Below are positions 1 to 7,003 of a stretch of 64,000 bases of DNA, piece after piece (within the stretch, counting starts at the first letter, position 1; every line of letters starts with the position of its first letter). Source of the stretch: JAEWWD01 sp964440115. Its GTDB lineage: Bacteria > Bacillota > Clostridia > Christensenellales > CAG-138. The DNA lies in contig CAYTPV010000001.1 in NCBI GenBank assembly GCA_964440115.1, forward strand, positions 248,001 to 312,000, in the 5' to 3' direction. Made by a program: the position numbers and the translations under genes. The notes below the pieces were generated by a model. The model was given only the letters and a program-made list of their open reading frames with translations. It was not told the DNA's origin and did no database searches.

Positions 1-233
1 GCGTCGGTGATAGATCCATTTAGTATTAATGCAACTTTCAAATCGGCAGCATTGATGCCTTTTGACTCCACAGGAGCCTCCGAAGCGGGTGCTGCGCTTC
101 CAGATGCAGGGGCTGCAGTTGCATCTGGAACTTTAGTCTGGGCAGGCGCGGCGGGCGCAGCCGAACAGGCAACACAAGAAAGTAAAACTAATGCACAGAG
201 TACAAGGCTGAGGGACCTTAACACATTTTTCAT
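1..233 (-). CDS. BMP/PnrA-family substrate-binding lipoprotein (N-terminus only)
   Basis: Only the first 77 codons lie in the window; the gene continues past base 1. The ATG at 233 follows a GGAGGAAAC Shine-Dalgarno. The translation begins with a Lys-containing N-region, a hydrophobic stretch and a lipobox ending at Cys20 or Cys23, then an Ala/Pro/Ser-rich linker, then KVALILNGSITDA. That last stretch matches the start of the mature domain in Bmp/PnrA/Med lipoproteins, the substrate-binding subunits of ABC importers that mostly take up purine nucleosides. It is the last visible gene of the minus-strand aldehyde oxidoreductase operon, so it may bind the compound that operon handles (inference). 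Seen: lipoprotein signal and domain start. Family call is from a short stretch, so moderate. Confidence 0.72.
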   Translation of the reverse strand, partial: MKNVLRSLSLVLCALVLLSCVACSAAPAAPAQTKVPDATAAPASGSAAPASEAPVESKGINAADLKVALILNGSITD

Positions 234-266
234 AGATGTTTCCTCCTTCATTTGTGTCATGGGTGT

Positions 267-557
267 TTAAGAAAAGAACTTTGCAAACACTGGATCCAGG
301 ACGCTTTCATGTGCCATATAGCCGATAGCTACCTTGCGATTGGTCAACTCCATAAGTTCTTTGGCCATTTCTCTTGTAAAAGCTCCACACAGCTCGACTG
401 CGCCGAACCCTTCTTGCTGCAGTGCTGCAATTCTTTCTTTCGCCATTTCGAAGCTGCTGACCGTACAAATGCGGGTAATGGTATCACCCTGTTCAAAAAC
501 TGCTGTATGTTTTTCCGGCGTATAGTCACCAAGCAACATAAAAGCATATTTTTTCAC
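267..557 (-). CDS. DUF6506-like small protein
   Basis: A 96-residue soluble protein with no signal peptide or membrane segment. It starts MKKYAFMLLGDY and contains ELCGAF and a KVAIGYMAHE block near the C-terminus, which I associate with the uncharacterised DUF6506 family (recalled, not searched). GGAGGATATG lies just upstream of the ATG at 557. It sits between the tandem FolB gene and the lipoprotein gene, all minus strand with short gaps, so it is probably co-transcribed. The alternating hydrophobic pattern suggests a small alpha/beta or ferredoxin-like fold. No function can be assigned; its position argues for a role in the same pathway. Confidence 0.7.
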   Translation of the reverse strand: MKKYAFMLLGDYTPEKHTAVFEQGDTITRICTVSSFEMAKERIAALQQEGFGAVELCGAFTREMAKELMELTNRKVAIGYMAHESVLDPVFAKFFS

Positions 558-603
558 TTACATATCCTCCTCCCTTAAATATTCATTTCAAAAAGAAACC
601 CTG

Positions 604-1332
604 TTATCGTGCAATTGTGACTGATAGGCAGTCCAGAATACTCTCAATTTGAACGTTGGGTTTCTTTATTGTGACCTGAAGAGATTTGAGTGGAGTGTAA
701 ACTGCCGCAACAGCATCTGCAATCTCGTTGGCTAGTGCCTGTATGGTAACAAATCTCCGATTTTGTACTATCTTTCTGGTTGCCTCATATACAGACGTAA
801 TACTAAGACCGCTATTGATGTCATCCGTGTCAAACATAGGCTGCATATCATAACGGGCGGAAACATCCACGCGATATTCCTCGCCTATTTCCTGTTCCTG
901 CGCGAAGCCGCAATGGCCCCATAAGCGCATGCCGGTCACATTCAACTGATGTATCTTCTCCGGCGCTTCGTCGTCCGATACTGTAACGCCGACCCGGTCG
1001 ACAATGCCGCCAAAGGAAACAAAAAGCTTGTGGATTGTAACACTGGCACATTGAATAAAGGGAAATTTCCGGCGGATTGCGTTCGCTATATCGTGAGCGA
1101 GTGGCTGGATTAGTTTATAGTGCGTCGTCGTAAACATTTCCCTTACGAGTGCGTAAATATCTCCATAGCTAATACCCGAAGAGAGCGTATCGTCCTTGCA
1201 AATTCGTTCCATATCGTAAGTAACGGAAACATCGAGGATATATTTCTGCCCCCATTGATTTTCAACGGCACAGCAGCCATGTCTGCCCCAAAATTGCATT
1301 CCATTGGCGGAAATCGTGCCAATAATCGCCAT
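604..1332 (-). CDS. Tandem FolB-fold (dihydroneopterin aldolase-like) protein
   Basis: 242 residues made of two FolB/T-fold units, about 1-118 and 127-242. Classical FolB (about 120 aa) cleaves 7,8-dihydroneopterin to hydroxymethyl-dihydropterin and glycolaldehyde. By alignment with remembered S. aureus FolB, domain 1 keeps the equivalents of catalytic Glu22 (E24), Tyr54 (Y56) and Lys100 (K102). Domain 2 keeps E146 and K223/K224, but the Tyr position is Ile178. The residue that anchors the pterin ring in FolB (Glu74) is Gln in both halves (Q76, Q198). Gln anchors the purine in uricase, another tandem T-fold enzyme. Start ATG overlaps the stop of the upstream aldehyde oxidoreductase (TAATG), so translation is coupled. 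No other folate genes are nearby. A role outside folate synthesis, on a pterin- or purine-like substrate, is inferred. Confidence 0.85.
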   Translation of the reverse strand: MAIIGTISANGMQFWGRHGCCAVENQWGQKYILDVSVTYDMERICKDDTLSSGISYGDIYALVREMFTTTHYKLIQPLAHDIANAIRRKFPFIQCASVTIHKLFVSFGGIVDRVGVTVSDDEAPEKIHQLNVTGMRLWGHCGFAQEQEIGEEYRVDVSARYDMQPMFDTDDINSGLSITSVYEATRKIVQNRRFVTIQALANEIADAVAAVYTPLKSLQVTIKKPNVQIESILDCLSVTIAR

Positions 1333-3194
1333 TACTTTTCTACCTCCAATATTTGCAATTGTTTGAGTCCATCCGTCGTAGGCATACCGTCCTTCCACCC
1401 GCGAAGGTTATAGTATTCCTGCCGCATAGCGTCAAAGTCATTTGTCAGGACCCGTTTATTCGGCGTCTTTTTCAAACCGGTCAAGCGATCTCCTTCATAT
1501 ATATCGACCACGATGGGTTCCTTGAGAAAACGCTCCGGCAGGTAATCGTCATCCGCCGTAAAGCCCTCGCGCTGATTAATCGAGCGCTCAAGATTAATAA
1601 TCTTCTCTCCAATTAACAGCAGATCTTCTGCGGTCTGTTCAAATCCCAACTCCGCACTGCGTGCCTTTGCTAAGTCGCTTGGCATAAGGGCATACGTCTC
1701 CGGGCATGCAAATTTGCATATACCAAGCGAATCGGAAATCGCATTATACGCTTCTGTAAAACAGACGAGCTTTGCTTTTTCCCTTTCGCTGGTAACCTCC
1801 AGAATATCCTTATATTCGTCAGGGAAAAGCGTCTTGGCAGCAGCGATGTTATTCGCAACATCAATCGTTGGTAAGCCATAGCCCCAATCGGCACCCCAGT
1901 TGGAAACGCCTAACGAAAGGCCAAATGCTTTGCTCTGCCGCGGTTCCTGTCCTGAAAGCTCTACACCTTTCACCTCCATGGCGTAAGGACGGGTTTCGGG
2001 GTGAAGTCGATAATATTCGCGTGTACCGTTGCGCAACGCCCCACCCGTACTGTTACCTTCTACAAGCTCTTCAAGAAAGCGTCTGATAGCCTGTTGTTCG
2101 CCCCATGTCAAAGAGTATTCATTGCTCAACAATCCGCGTTGATAGCATTCCATGGCAAACGCCATTACGCCGCCAAATCCGATGGGATCCACACCTACGC
2201 GCAGACATTCTTCGAAAAGTTGAATAAGAAAATGTAAATCTCCGTTACCAATGCGCGGACCAAGCGCCCAGATAGGCTCATATTCAGGTCCTTCAGTCAT
2301 GACATCGCCAGATTTCGTAATTCGAATACATCCGATGGGGCAATCCGTACAAAACCGGTTTTGTACGGTGAGCTTTCTTACCGCAAGGCCATCTATATCA
2401 TCAATTGCTTCATCGAATGAACATTGTTGATGGTTCCTCGTTGCAAGATCTCCCACCTGATTTTTGCTGCGGATCAGCATAGGTTTACCCTGTTCCCGGA
2501 GTCGGACGGATGCCGGGTATGTGCGCACCTGCTCCACGAGCTCTTCCGATACCCTTCGGAAATCAGACGAGTAAATGTTTTCTGTCGGTAAATCTTCTAC
2601 AACTATTGCTTTGAGCTTTTTACTGCCCATAACTGCGCCCATGCCAGTTCGAAGTAACATCTGATGACGGTCGCCGAGTATACAAGCAAGCCCACTGCAG
2701 GTTTCACCCGCCCTACCGATTACTGCCGTGCTGCAAGGTTCATGCATTTGTTCCAGCAAATCTGCCGTTTCTCGGGTGTCCTTCCCCCACAGAGACTGTG
2801 CAGACCGTATGAATACGCCAGACTTTGCGATATGCAAGTAAACGGGCTCGGCTGCCGCACCGGTCAAAACTATCGCCGCATATCCGGAATGGCTAAGCCG
2901 AACGCCAAATTCTCCCCAGCAAAACGCTCCGCCATATCCGCCGGTCAAAGGTGACTTTGCCGTAACGCTCCATTGGGTACCAGCAGGGAACCCGCTCCCC
3001 GTCCAGGTTCCAACTGTGAAGATTAATGGATTTTCCTCGGATAGTGCTGGGGTACACGGCTTGAGAAGATCAAACAACAATTTGGCACCCAATCCTCGGC
3101 CGCCCAAATATCCTCTGAGCAGTGCATCAGATAATGGCTGCGCTTGTATCGCTTTTGTAGTGAGGTTGATCATTAGCATTTGTTTTTGAGACAT
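1332..3194 (-). CDS. aor: Aldehyde:ferredoxin oxidoreductase (tungstopterin AOR family)
   Basis: 620 residues, full length for the AOR family of cytoplasmic tungsten-bis-pterin enzymes that oxidise aldehydes to acids and reduce ferredoxin. The N-terminal half holds the pterin-binding region (GGRGLGAKLL near 31-40, SPLTGGYGGAFCWGEFG at 81-97). The [4Fe-4S] ligands are visible as Cys282-x2-Cys285-x3-Cys289 plus Cys493 in a DSLGIC motif, the spacing known for Pyrococcus AOR. AGGAG precedes the ATG. It is the first gene of the operon under a palindromic operator. The directly coupled downstream gene is a FolB-type aldolase fold, which suggests the aldehyde substrate is produced next door (inference). 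Paralogues with other aldehyde specificity cannot be excluded. Confidence 0.93.
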   Translation of the reverse strand: MSQKQMLMINLTTKAIQAQPLSDALLRGYLGGRGLGAKLLFDLLKPCTPALSEENPLIFTVGTWTGSGFPAGTQWSVTAKSPLTGGYGGAFCWGEFGVRLSHSGYAAIVLTGAAAEPVYLHIAKSGVFIRSAQSLWGKDTRETADLLEQMHEPCSTAVIGRAGETCSGLACILGDRHQMLLRTGMGAVMGSKKLKAIVVEDLPTENIYSSDFRRVSEELVEQVRTYPASVRLREQGKPMLIRSKNQVGDLATRNHQQCSFDEAIDDIDGLAVRKLTVQNRFCTDCPIGCIRITKSGDVMTEGPEYEPIWALGPRIGNGDLHFLIQLFEECLRVGVDPIGFGGVMAFAMECYQRGLLSNEYSLTWGEQQAIRRFLEELVEGNSTGGALRNGTREYYRLHPETRPYAMEVKGVELSGQEPRQSKAFGLSLGVSNWGADWGYGLPTIDVANNIAAAKTLFPDEYKDILEVTSEREKAKLVCFTEAYNAISDSLGICKFACPETYALMPSDLAKARSAELGFEQTAEDLLLIGEKIINLERSINQREGFTADDDYLPERFLKEPIVVDIYEGDRLTGLKKTPNKRVLTNDFDAMRQEYYNLRGWKDGMPTTDGLKQLQILEVEK

Positions 3195-3209
3195 TTGAAC
3201 TCCTAGATC

Positions 3210-3226
3210 GTTTCCTATTAGGAAAC
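3210..3226. promoter_or_regulatory. IclR-type operator upstream of the aor operon
   Basis: Near-perfect 17-bp palindrome GTTTCCTATTAGGAAAC. It lies about 10 bases downstream of the -10 box and just before the Shine-Dalgarno of aor, where a bound repressor would block transcription. A near copy (15 of 17 bases identical) lies at 4107-4123 in front of the IclR gene. GTTTCC/GGAAAC half-sites are typical of IclR-family operators. Confidence 0.75.
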
Positions 3227-3235
3227 GCTGTTTCT

Positions 3236-3264
3236 ATTTTATGATATAATAAGCCTGAAGTCTA
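3236..3264 (-). promoter_or_regulatory. Promoter of the aor operon
   Basis: On the minus strand: -35 TAGACT (complement of 3259-3264), 17-base spacer, -10 TAAAAT (complement of 3236-3241). The -35 is weak (4 of 6). The palindromic operator follows immediately. Confidence 0.5.
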
Positions 3265-3296
3265 GCTTCGTGGGTCCAGTGTCTAATTTGTGGACT

Positions 3297-4064
3297 CTAA
3301 AATGTAACACCCAATTGAATAGATATATTACGGGCGCAGTTTTTCAGATCGGAAATAATCGCCTGCGTGTCTTCATTCTCCATCCGCCATTTAGGACCAG
3401 AGATGGCGACACTTGCTATGATTTTTTGATCTGTACCAAATACCGGGACTGCAATTGCATAGCCATGAGAATCAATTTCGCCAGGGCTAATACAGTAGCC
3501 GTCAGTTTTTATTTTTTCCAAACGTTCCTTGAGCATATCCGGCGTTGTAAGAGTATTCTCTGTCAGCTGTTCAAATACTGTTTTTTCTATAATAGCATTA
3601 CGTTTTGTCTCATTCATGAATGCCAGTAACACTTTCGGGCCAGCGCCACGATAAAAGGGATAGCATTCACCTAAGCGCAAAGAACTACGAATAGACGCAT
3701 TAGCCTCACAGAGTTCTATAACAACAACCTGTTCACTCTGCTCAATCATTAGCATTGAATTCTCATTATACGTATCCGTCAAATGTTGTAGTTCCGGCTT
3801 AGCTAGCCGTCGAATATCCAAACTGGCCAATGCCTGATACCCTTTTGCAATCAACATTGGCCCTAAAGAATAACCATTGGTTACAGGATCCTGCTTAACG
3901 AAGTTGAAGTCTCGAAAGGTTGCTAGTATCTTACATATTGATCCTTTGGATATCCCTAATTCACGGCTTAGTGCCGTAATTGATATACTCTTGTTAGGAG
4001 GTATCGCCATTAAGACACGCAGTCCATTTTCAAGGGCCTTAACCCTGGTTCCTTCCTGTGCCAA
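3297..4064 (-). CDS. IclR-family transcriptional regulator
   Basis: With a TTG start at 4064 the product is 255 residues, the usual IclR length. The N-terminus is a winged helix-turn-helix (ISITALSRELGISKGSICKILATF). The rest is the IclR effector domain, with conserved features such as LRLGECYPFYRGAGPKVLLAF and the C-terminal AIAVPVFGTDQKIIASVAISGP. A longer reading from an ATG at 4178 is unlikely because that codon lies inside the -35 box of a good promoter and ahead of the operator. Transcribed in the same direction as, and upstream of, the aor operon, with a near-identical palindrome before each unit, so it most likely regulates itself and that operon; the ligand is unknown. It lies at the start of the AT-rich stretch. 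Confidence 0.88.
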   Translation of the reverse strand: MAQEGTRVKALENGLRVLMAIPPNKSISITALSRELGISKGSICKILATFRDFNFVKQDPVTNGYSLGPMLIAKGYQALASLDIRRLAKPELQHLTDTYNENSMLMIEQSEQVVVIELCEANASIRSSLRLGECYPFYRGAGPKVLLAFMNETKRNAIIEKTVFEQLTENTLTTPDMLKERLEKIKTDGYCISPGEIDSHGYAIAVPVFGTDQKIIASVAISGPKWRMENEDTQAIISDLKNCARNISIQLGVTF

Positions 4065-4106
4065 ACTCTTAACCTGCCTATACCATATTTGCTTACATTG
4101 AATATT

Positions 4107-4123
4107 GTTTCTTATTAGGAAAT
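4107..4123. promoter_or_regulatory. IclR-type operator in front of the IclR gene
   Basis: GTTTCTTATTAGGAAAT, matching 15 of 17 bases of the site at 3210-3226. It lies between the promoter and the chosen TTG start, consistent with autoregulation. Confidence 0.7.
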
Positions 4124-4149
4124 GATGTTTCTTGTATCTCTTGTTTGTT

Positions 4150-4178
4150 ATTTTACCAGAAAGGTGTATAACATGCAA
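4150..4178 (-). promoter_or_regulatory. Promoter of the IclR gene
   Basis: Minus strand: -35 TTGCAT (complement of 4173-4178), 17-base spacer, -10 TAAAAT (complement of 4150-4155). Its position decides against the upstream ATG start of the regulator. Confidence 0.65.
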
Positions 4179-4479
4179 TGTCGATTTTCATAATCTCGTG
4201 AAAATCTTCATATTGTACGTCTCTATAATGTCGCAAATTGGTTTTTCCTGAGTTAAACATAACGCGAAGTTTGGATAAGCGGTATAGAATGCAGCCATAC
4301 AGACAATATGAGTTATAAAAATCAAACCTTGGTCAGACTGCTTGCGCAACTGCGGCATCAGTTTGATAACTGGAATGGAATAACGTCAGGTGTAAGTCTT
4401 GGCCTATTATATACCACTGCATGTAAGTGTACACTAGCTTCTATAAGTGCTAATTTGAGATACTCAAATGATTCCCATA
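4179..4479. other. Gene-free stretch, left edge of the defence island
   Basis: About 300 bases without a credible gene. It holds one copy (4225-4273) of an imperfect direct repeat whose partner lies at 6095-6134, on the other side of the ApeA-like gene. Short reading frames here lack ribosome binding sites and protein-like composition. Confidence 0.5.
4225..4273. repeat. Imperfect direct repeat, copy 1 (left of ApeA)
   Basis: Shares ATAATG...CGCA, then TTTCC(T/C)GAGTTAAACA and GC(G/T)AAGTT(T/C)G, with 6095-6134. The best-conserved part is GAGTTAAACA. Same orientation as copy 2; could be a recombination or regulatory site. Confidence 0.4.
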
Positions 4480-5889
4480 CTATTTTGCGTCTTTTGATCT
4501 CAGTGCAGCTTGTTCACGTTGATACGACATTTTTAGGTTCCCTTTTCTTTTATTAATCGCTTTTGAAATAAAGTCCGAACTAAACCCTATTTCCTTAAGA
4601 AAATAGTATTCCATTATAAGCCGGAGTACACGTATCGCAGTACTCAACTCTAAACCTTTTAAAGCTTTAGCTTCTTTACTTTTTCCGTAATGAGTAAAAT
4701 AGTGACGAGTATCAATTATTGCGTCGATATAATCATAAGGAAATCCAGAACAGAAAAAATCAAAAAAGTTATAATGAAATTCACATAGAGCCAAATCACA
4801 TAGTCTACTTTTCAAAATGACATAGTTAATATTCTTATCAAGCTGTGTATCAGACAACAACTGTATCTTGTAATAGGCTGCACTTCCATCCGGACATAAT
4901 GTAAGTAAATAGTCTACTCTTTTCTTATAGTCCTTCAATTTTTCACATAAAAACCTAGAATGGTATGTTTCTAGCGCCTGCACTATATTGAGGAATTGAA
5001 TCTCAATGGGCAGTTGCGGATATTTGAAGTACGTTGTATATAGATCAATAATGGGCTTTATCCTGGAGTATTTTTGAAACCATACTTCTAATTGAACTCC
5101 TTCCGATGCTATTGCAGGTAAATCAAACAGGTAATAATAGGACATAGGGTTAAACAATGTGGACTGAGGTCGACCAATAAATGCCTGCATTCTTCTTGGA
5201 ACCTTTAATTCTCCAATCAGGGTATATACATCATTTTTACTACACTCAACCTTTTCAATAAAAATATTATCTTCGACAGCTAATGATATAAGTCCCGATA
5301 TCGAATCAGCATCAAGTAAGCTTTCTTCCAGTGTTACTTGTTTGGCATAGCTAATTTCCACATATATATGCTGCTCAATTGTCATTTGGGGTTTAAAGCA
5401 AATAGCATACCCCCCACCATGCTGGGCATAGAATCTTGCAGTTGAATTATTACTTAATGAAATAACTATTTCTCCCTTGTTATTCCATTTGTAACCGTCA
5501 TTATTATCGAGCTTATAAAAGCATAAATCGGACCATTCAATAATATTCGAAAACTGAAATGTAAATTTATCAAATCCTAGCTGATCCTGAGCATAGTGAT
5601 CCCCAACTAACAGGTAATTGGCTTGAATAGTAATTATATTATACTCAAAATTATTAGAGTGTCGGTTTAGAACATTGCAATTAACTAAAGTGACTTTTGC
5701 ACCGTTTGACAGTTCCCCCCAAATTATTGGGGCTCTGAATGGGAATATGCTTGTATCATCAAGTCTAGGAGAATCATAATATGCTGTTAGTTGAATAATA
5801 CCATTCTCCTCATCAATAAATAATTCCCCACCAGATAAGAAAGTTATCTCCGGTATCCTCCATTGACCGCCCCATCGAATCTCAGTCAT
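4480..5889 (-). CDS. apeA: ApeA-like HEPN anti-phage protein
   Basis: 469 residues from the ATG at 5889, chosen because GGAGG lies 8 bases upstream. The N-terminal two-thirds is beta-rich and starts with IRWGGQWRIPE and SGGELFIDEENGIIQL, resembling the ApeA N-terminal domain. The C-terminal third resembles the ApeA HEPN domain, with FLNIVQALETYHSRF and the RNase-type R-x4-H motif (RHYFTH, Arg395 and His400). ApeA proteins are abortive-infection factors thought to act as phage-triggered HEPN RNases; that function is family knowledge. No signal peptide. It lies alone on the minus strand downstream of CBASS, in AT-rich sequence, flanked by imperfect direct repeats. HEPN call good; ApeA call moderately good. 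Confidence 0.75.
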   Translation of the reverse strand: MTEIRWGGQWRIPEITFLSGGELFIDEENGIIQLTAYYDSPRLDDTSIFPFRAPIIWGELSNGAKVTLVNCNVLNRHSNNFEYNIITIQANYLLVGDHYAQDQLGFDKFTFQFSNIIEWSDLCFYKLDNNDGYKWNNKGEIVISLSNNSTARFYAQHGGGYAICFKPQMTIEQHIYVEISYAKQVTLEESLLDADSISGLISLAVEDNIFIEKVECSKNDVYTLIGELKVPRRMQAFIGRPQSTLFNPMSYYYLFDLPAIASEGVQLEVWFQKYSRIKPIIDLYTTYFKYPQLPIEIQFLNIVQALETYHSRFLCEKLKDYKKRVDYLLTLCPDGSAAYYKIQLLSDTQLDKNINYVILKSRLCDLALCEFHYNFFDFFCSGFPYDYIDAIIDTRHYFTHYGKSKEAKALKGLELSTAIRVLRLIMEYYFLKEIGFSSDFISKAINKRKGNLKMSYQREQAALRSKDAK

Positions 5890-6094
5890 AATAACATCCT
5901 CCAAGATCGCCTCGTGTTTAAGGTACTATAGTTGCTTGTTACTGTATACATTCTTGGAGCTTTAAGCTGTGTAACACAATATCGTCGGAGTAGCCTCAAG
6001 GCAAAGCTTTTTCTACTATTTTCGTTTCACTGGGTTAGGGTCGGTTGCGCATTATTACTATACACCCTTGCCGGCAAAGTTGGTTCGTTTATGG

Positions 6095-6134
6095 ATAATG
6101 CGCATTTCCCGAGTTAAACAAACTGCTAAGTTCG
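6095..6134. repeat. Imperfect direct repeat, copy 2 (right of ApeA)
   Basis: Partner of 4225-4273, with the same order of conserved blocks including GAGTTAAACA. Lies between the ApeA-like gene and the small winged-helix gene. Confidence 0.4.
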
Positions 6135-6193
6135 TTTCTTGGTTTTGGATCGCATCTTAGATTTTAGAACTAAGAAAAAACAAATTATTTCAT

Positions 6194-6556
6194 CTATGGA
6201 TATATCCACTTTAAAAGAGATAATACAAACCCTAATAGAGCAATAATCAAAGTAATCCAAGCCCGAATTTCTCCAAATAGATTTTTCTTGTTCTCTCTTT
6301 TATTATTCAATATTTGTTTATCAAGAGACTCTAAGAAATCCTTACCTCTAGGAGTAATCCTATATTTACCAGTACTATAACCTGTAATTGCTTCCCCAGT
6401 CATTGTTTCCTCAAGGTATCCTTCCATTTGAAGGTAGCGTACTAAAGCGACGGCATACATTGGATCTCTTTTGGGAAATCCCTCAAAAAGAATAAAAGGA
6501 TCAATTACAGTGCCATTACTTGCCGATTTTAATAGTGAAAGTGAATCCGAATCCAT
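6194..6556 (-). CDS. Small winged-helix-like protein with C-terminal membrane anchor
   Basis: 120 residues from the ATG at 6556. AGGTGG lies 5 bases upstream, and the GTG three codons earlier is inside that site. Residues about 1-80 look like a winged helix: helices, then LVRYLQMEGYLEE followed by a wing-like TGYSTGKYRITPRGKDFLESL. A charged linker (NNKRENKKN) leads to one hydrophobic helix (AWITLIIALLGFVLSLLKWIY) at the extreme C-terminus. A DNA-binding-like fold on a tail anchor is unusual. It lies just downstream of a broken SEFIR gene and upstream of ApeA, so a role in defence signalling is possible. I do not recognise a named family. Confidence 0.65.
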   Translation of the reverse strand: MDSDSLSLLKSASNGTVIDPFILFEGFPKRDPMYAVALVRYLQMEGYLEETMTGEAITGYSTGKYRITPRGKDFLESLDKQILNNKRENKKNLFGEIRAWITLIIALLGFVLSLLKWIYP

Positions 6557-6743
6557 TAATTCCACCTCATATCAATGAAATAGCCACATCGTCCTCCACA
6601 TCTAACATGCACACTTGGCTTCAGCTGTTTCTAATTTTATAGATTACTTTTGATCGACTGAATCTTAGAATAAATCGGTTAACGACTTGGATAAACATAA
6701 TGGTCAACTGAAATCATGTGTATCGTGACCGGCCTGCATTTGA

Positions 6744-6875
6744 CTATTTATCGATAAGAACCTCAATTCCGCATTCAGAGTATAAGCGTGTACAGAGGTC
6801 GAGCACCTTCTGCTGATATTCATCTGTGCCCCATGTATAAGAAATGAAGACCTTAGGGTCCGCAATAGTTTGCAT
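6744..6875 (-). pseudogene. Truncated SEFIR/TIR-like gene remnant
   Basis: The ATG at 6875, preceded by AGGGAG, opens 43 codons ending at TAG. The product carries PKVFISYTWGTDEYQQKV and a CGIEVLID segment, the start of a SEFIR (TIR-related) domain. Known SEFIR domains continue with DKW; here DK is followed by TAG, one base from TGG (Trp). After the stop the same frame reads a few plausible codons and then meets TGA. This looks like the decayed N-terminus of a defence effector, lost by a nonsense mutation and erosion or deletion. The family call rests on about 40 residues. It was too short for routine gene calling. Confidence 0.55.
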
Positions 6876-7003
6876 GCTTCTCTGCTCCCTTCAGCTGTTG
6901 AACGTCATATTTTTGCTACGAAAAAGTTCGCCGGAAGGAAATACAACTCATGTGATTTGTCGTGCAGCTTTCGATAAAGTTAAAGTTATCTCTACATAAG
7001 CAA

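Noticed and set aside
4308..4556. An 82-residue plus-strand frame left of ApeA
   Set aside because: It overlaps the end of the ApeA-like gene on the other strand, has no ribosome binding site and no recognisable motif.
5932..6117. A 61-residue plus-strand hydrophobic frame between ApeA and the small gene
   Set aside because: No Shine-Dalgarno, lies on the strand opposite to all neighbours, and overlaps the repeat copy. Insufficient evidence for a gene.
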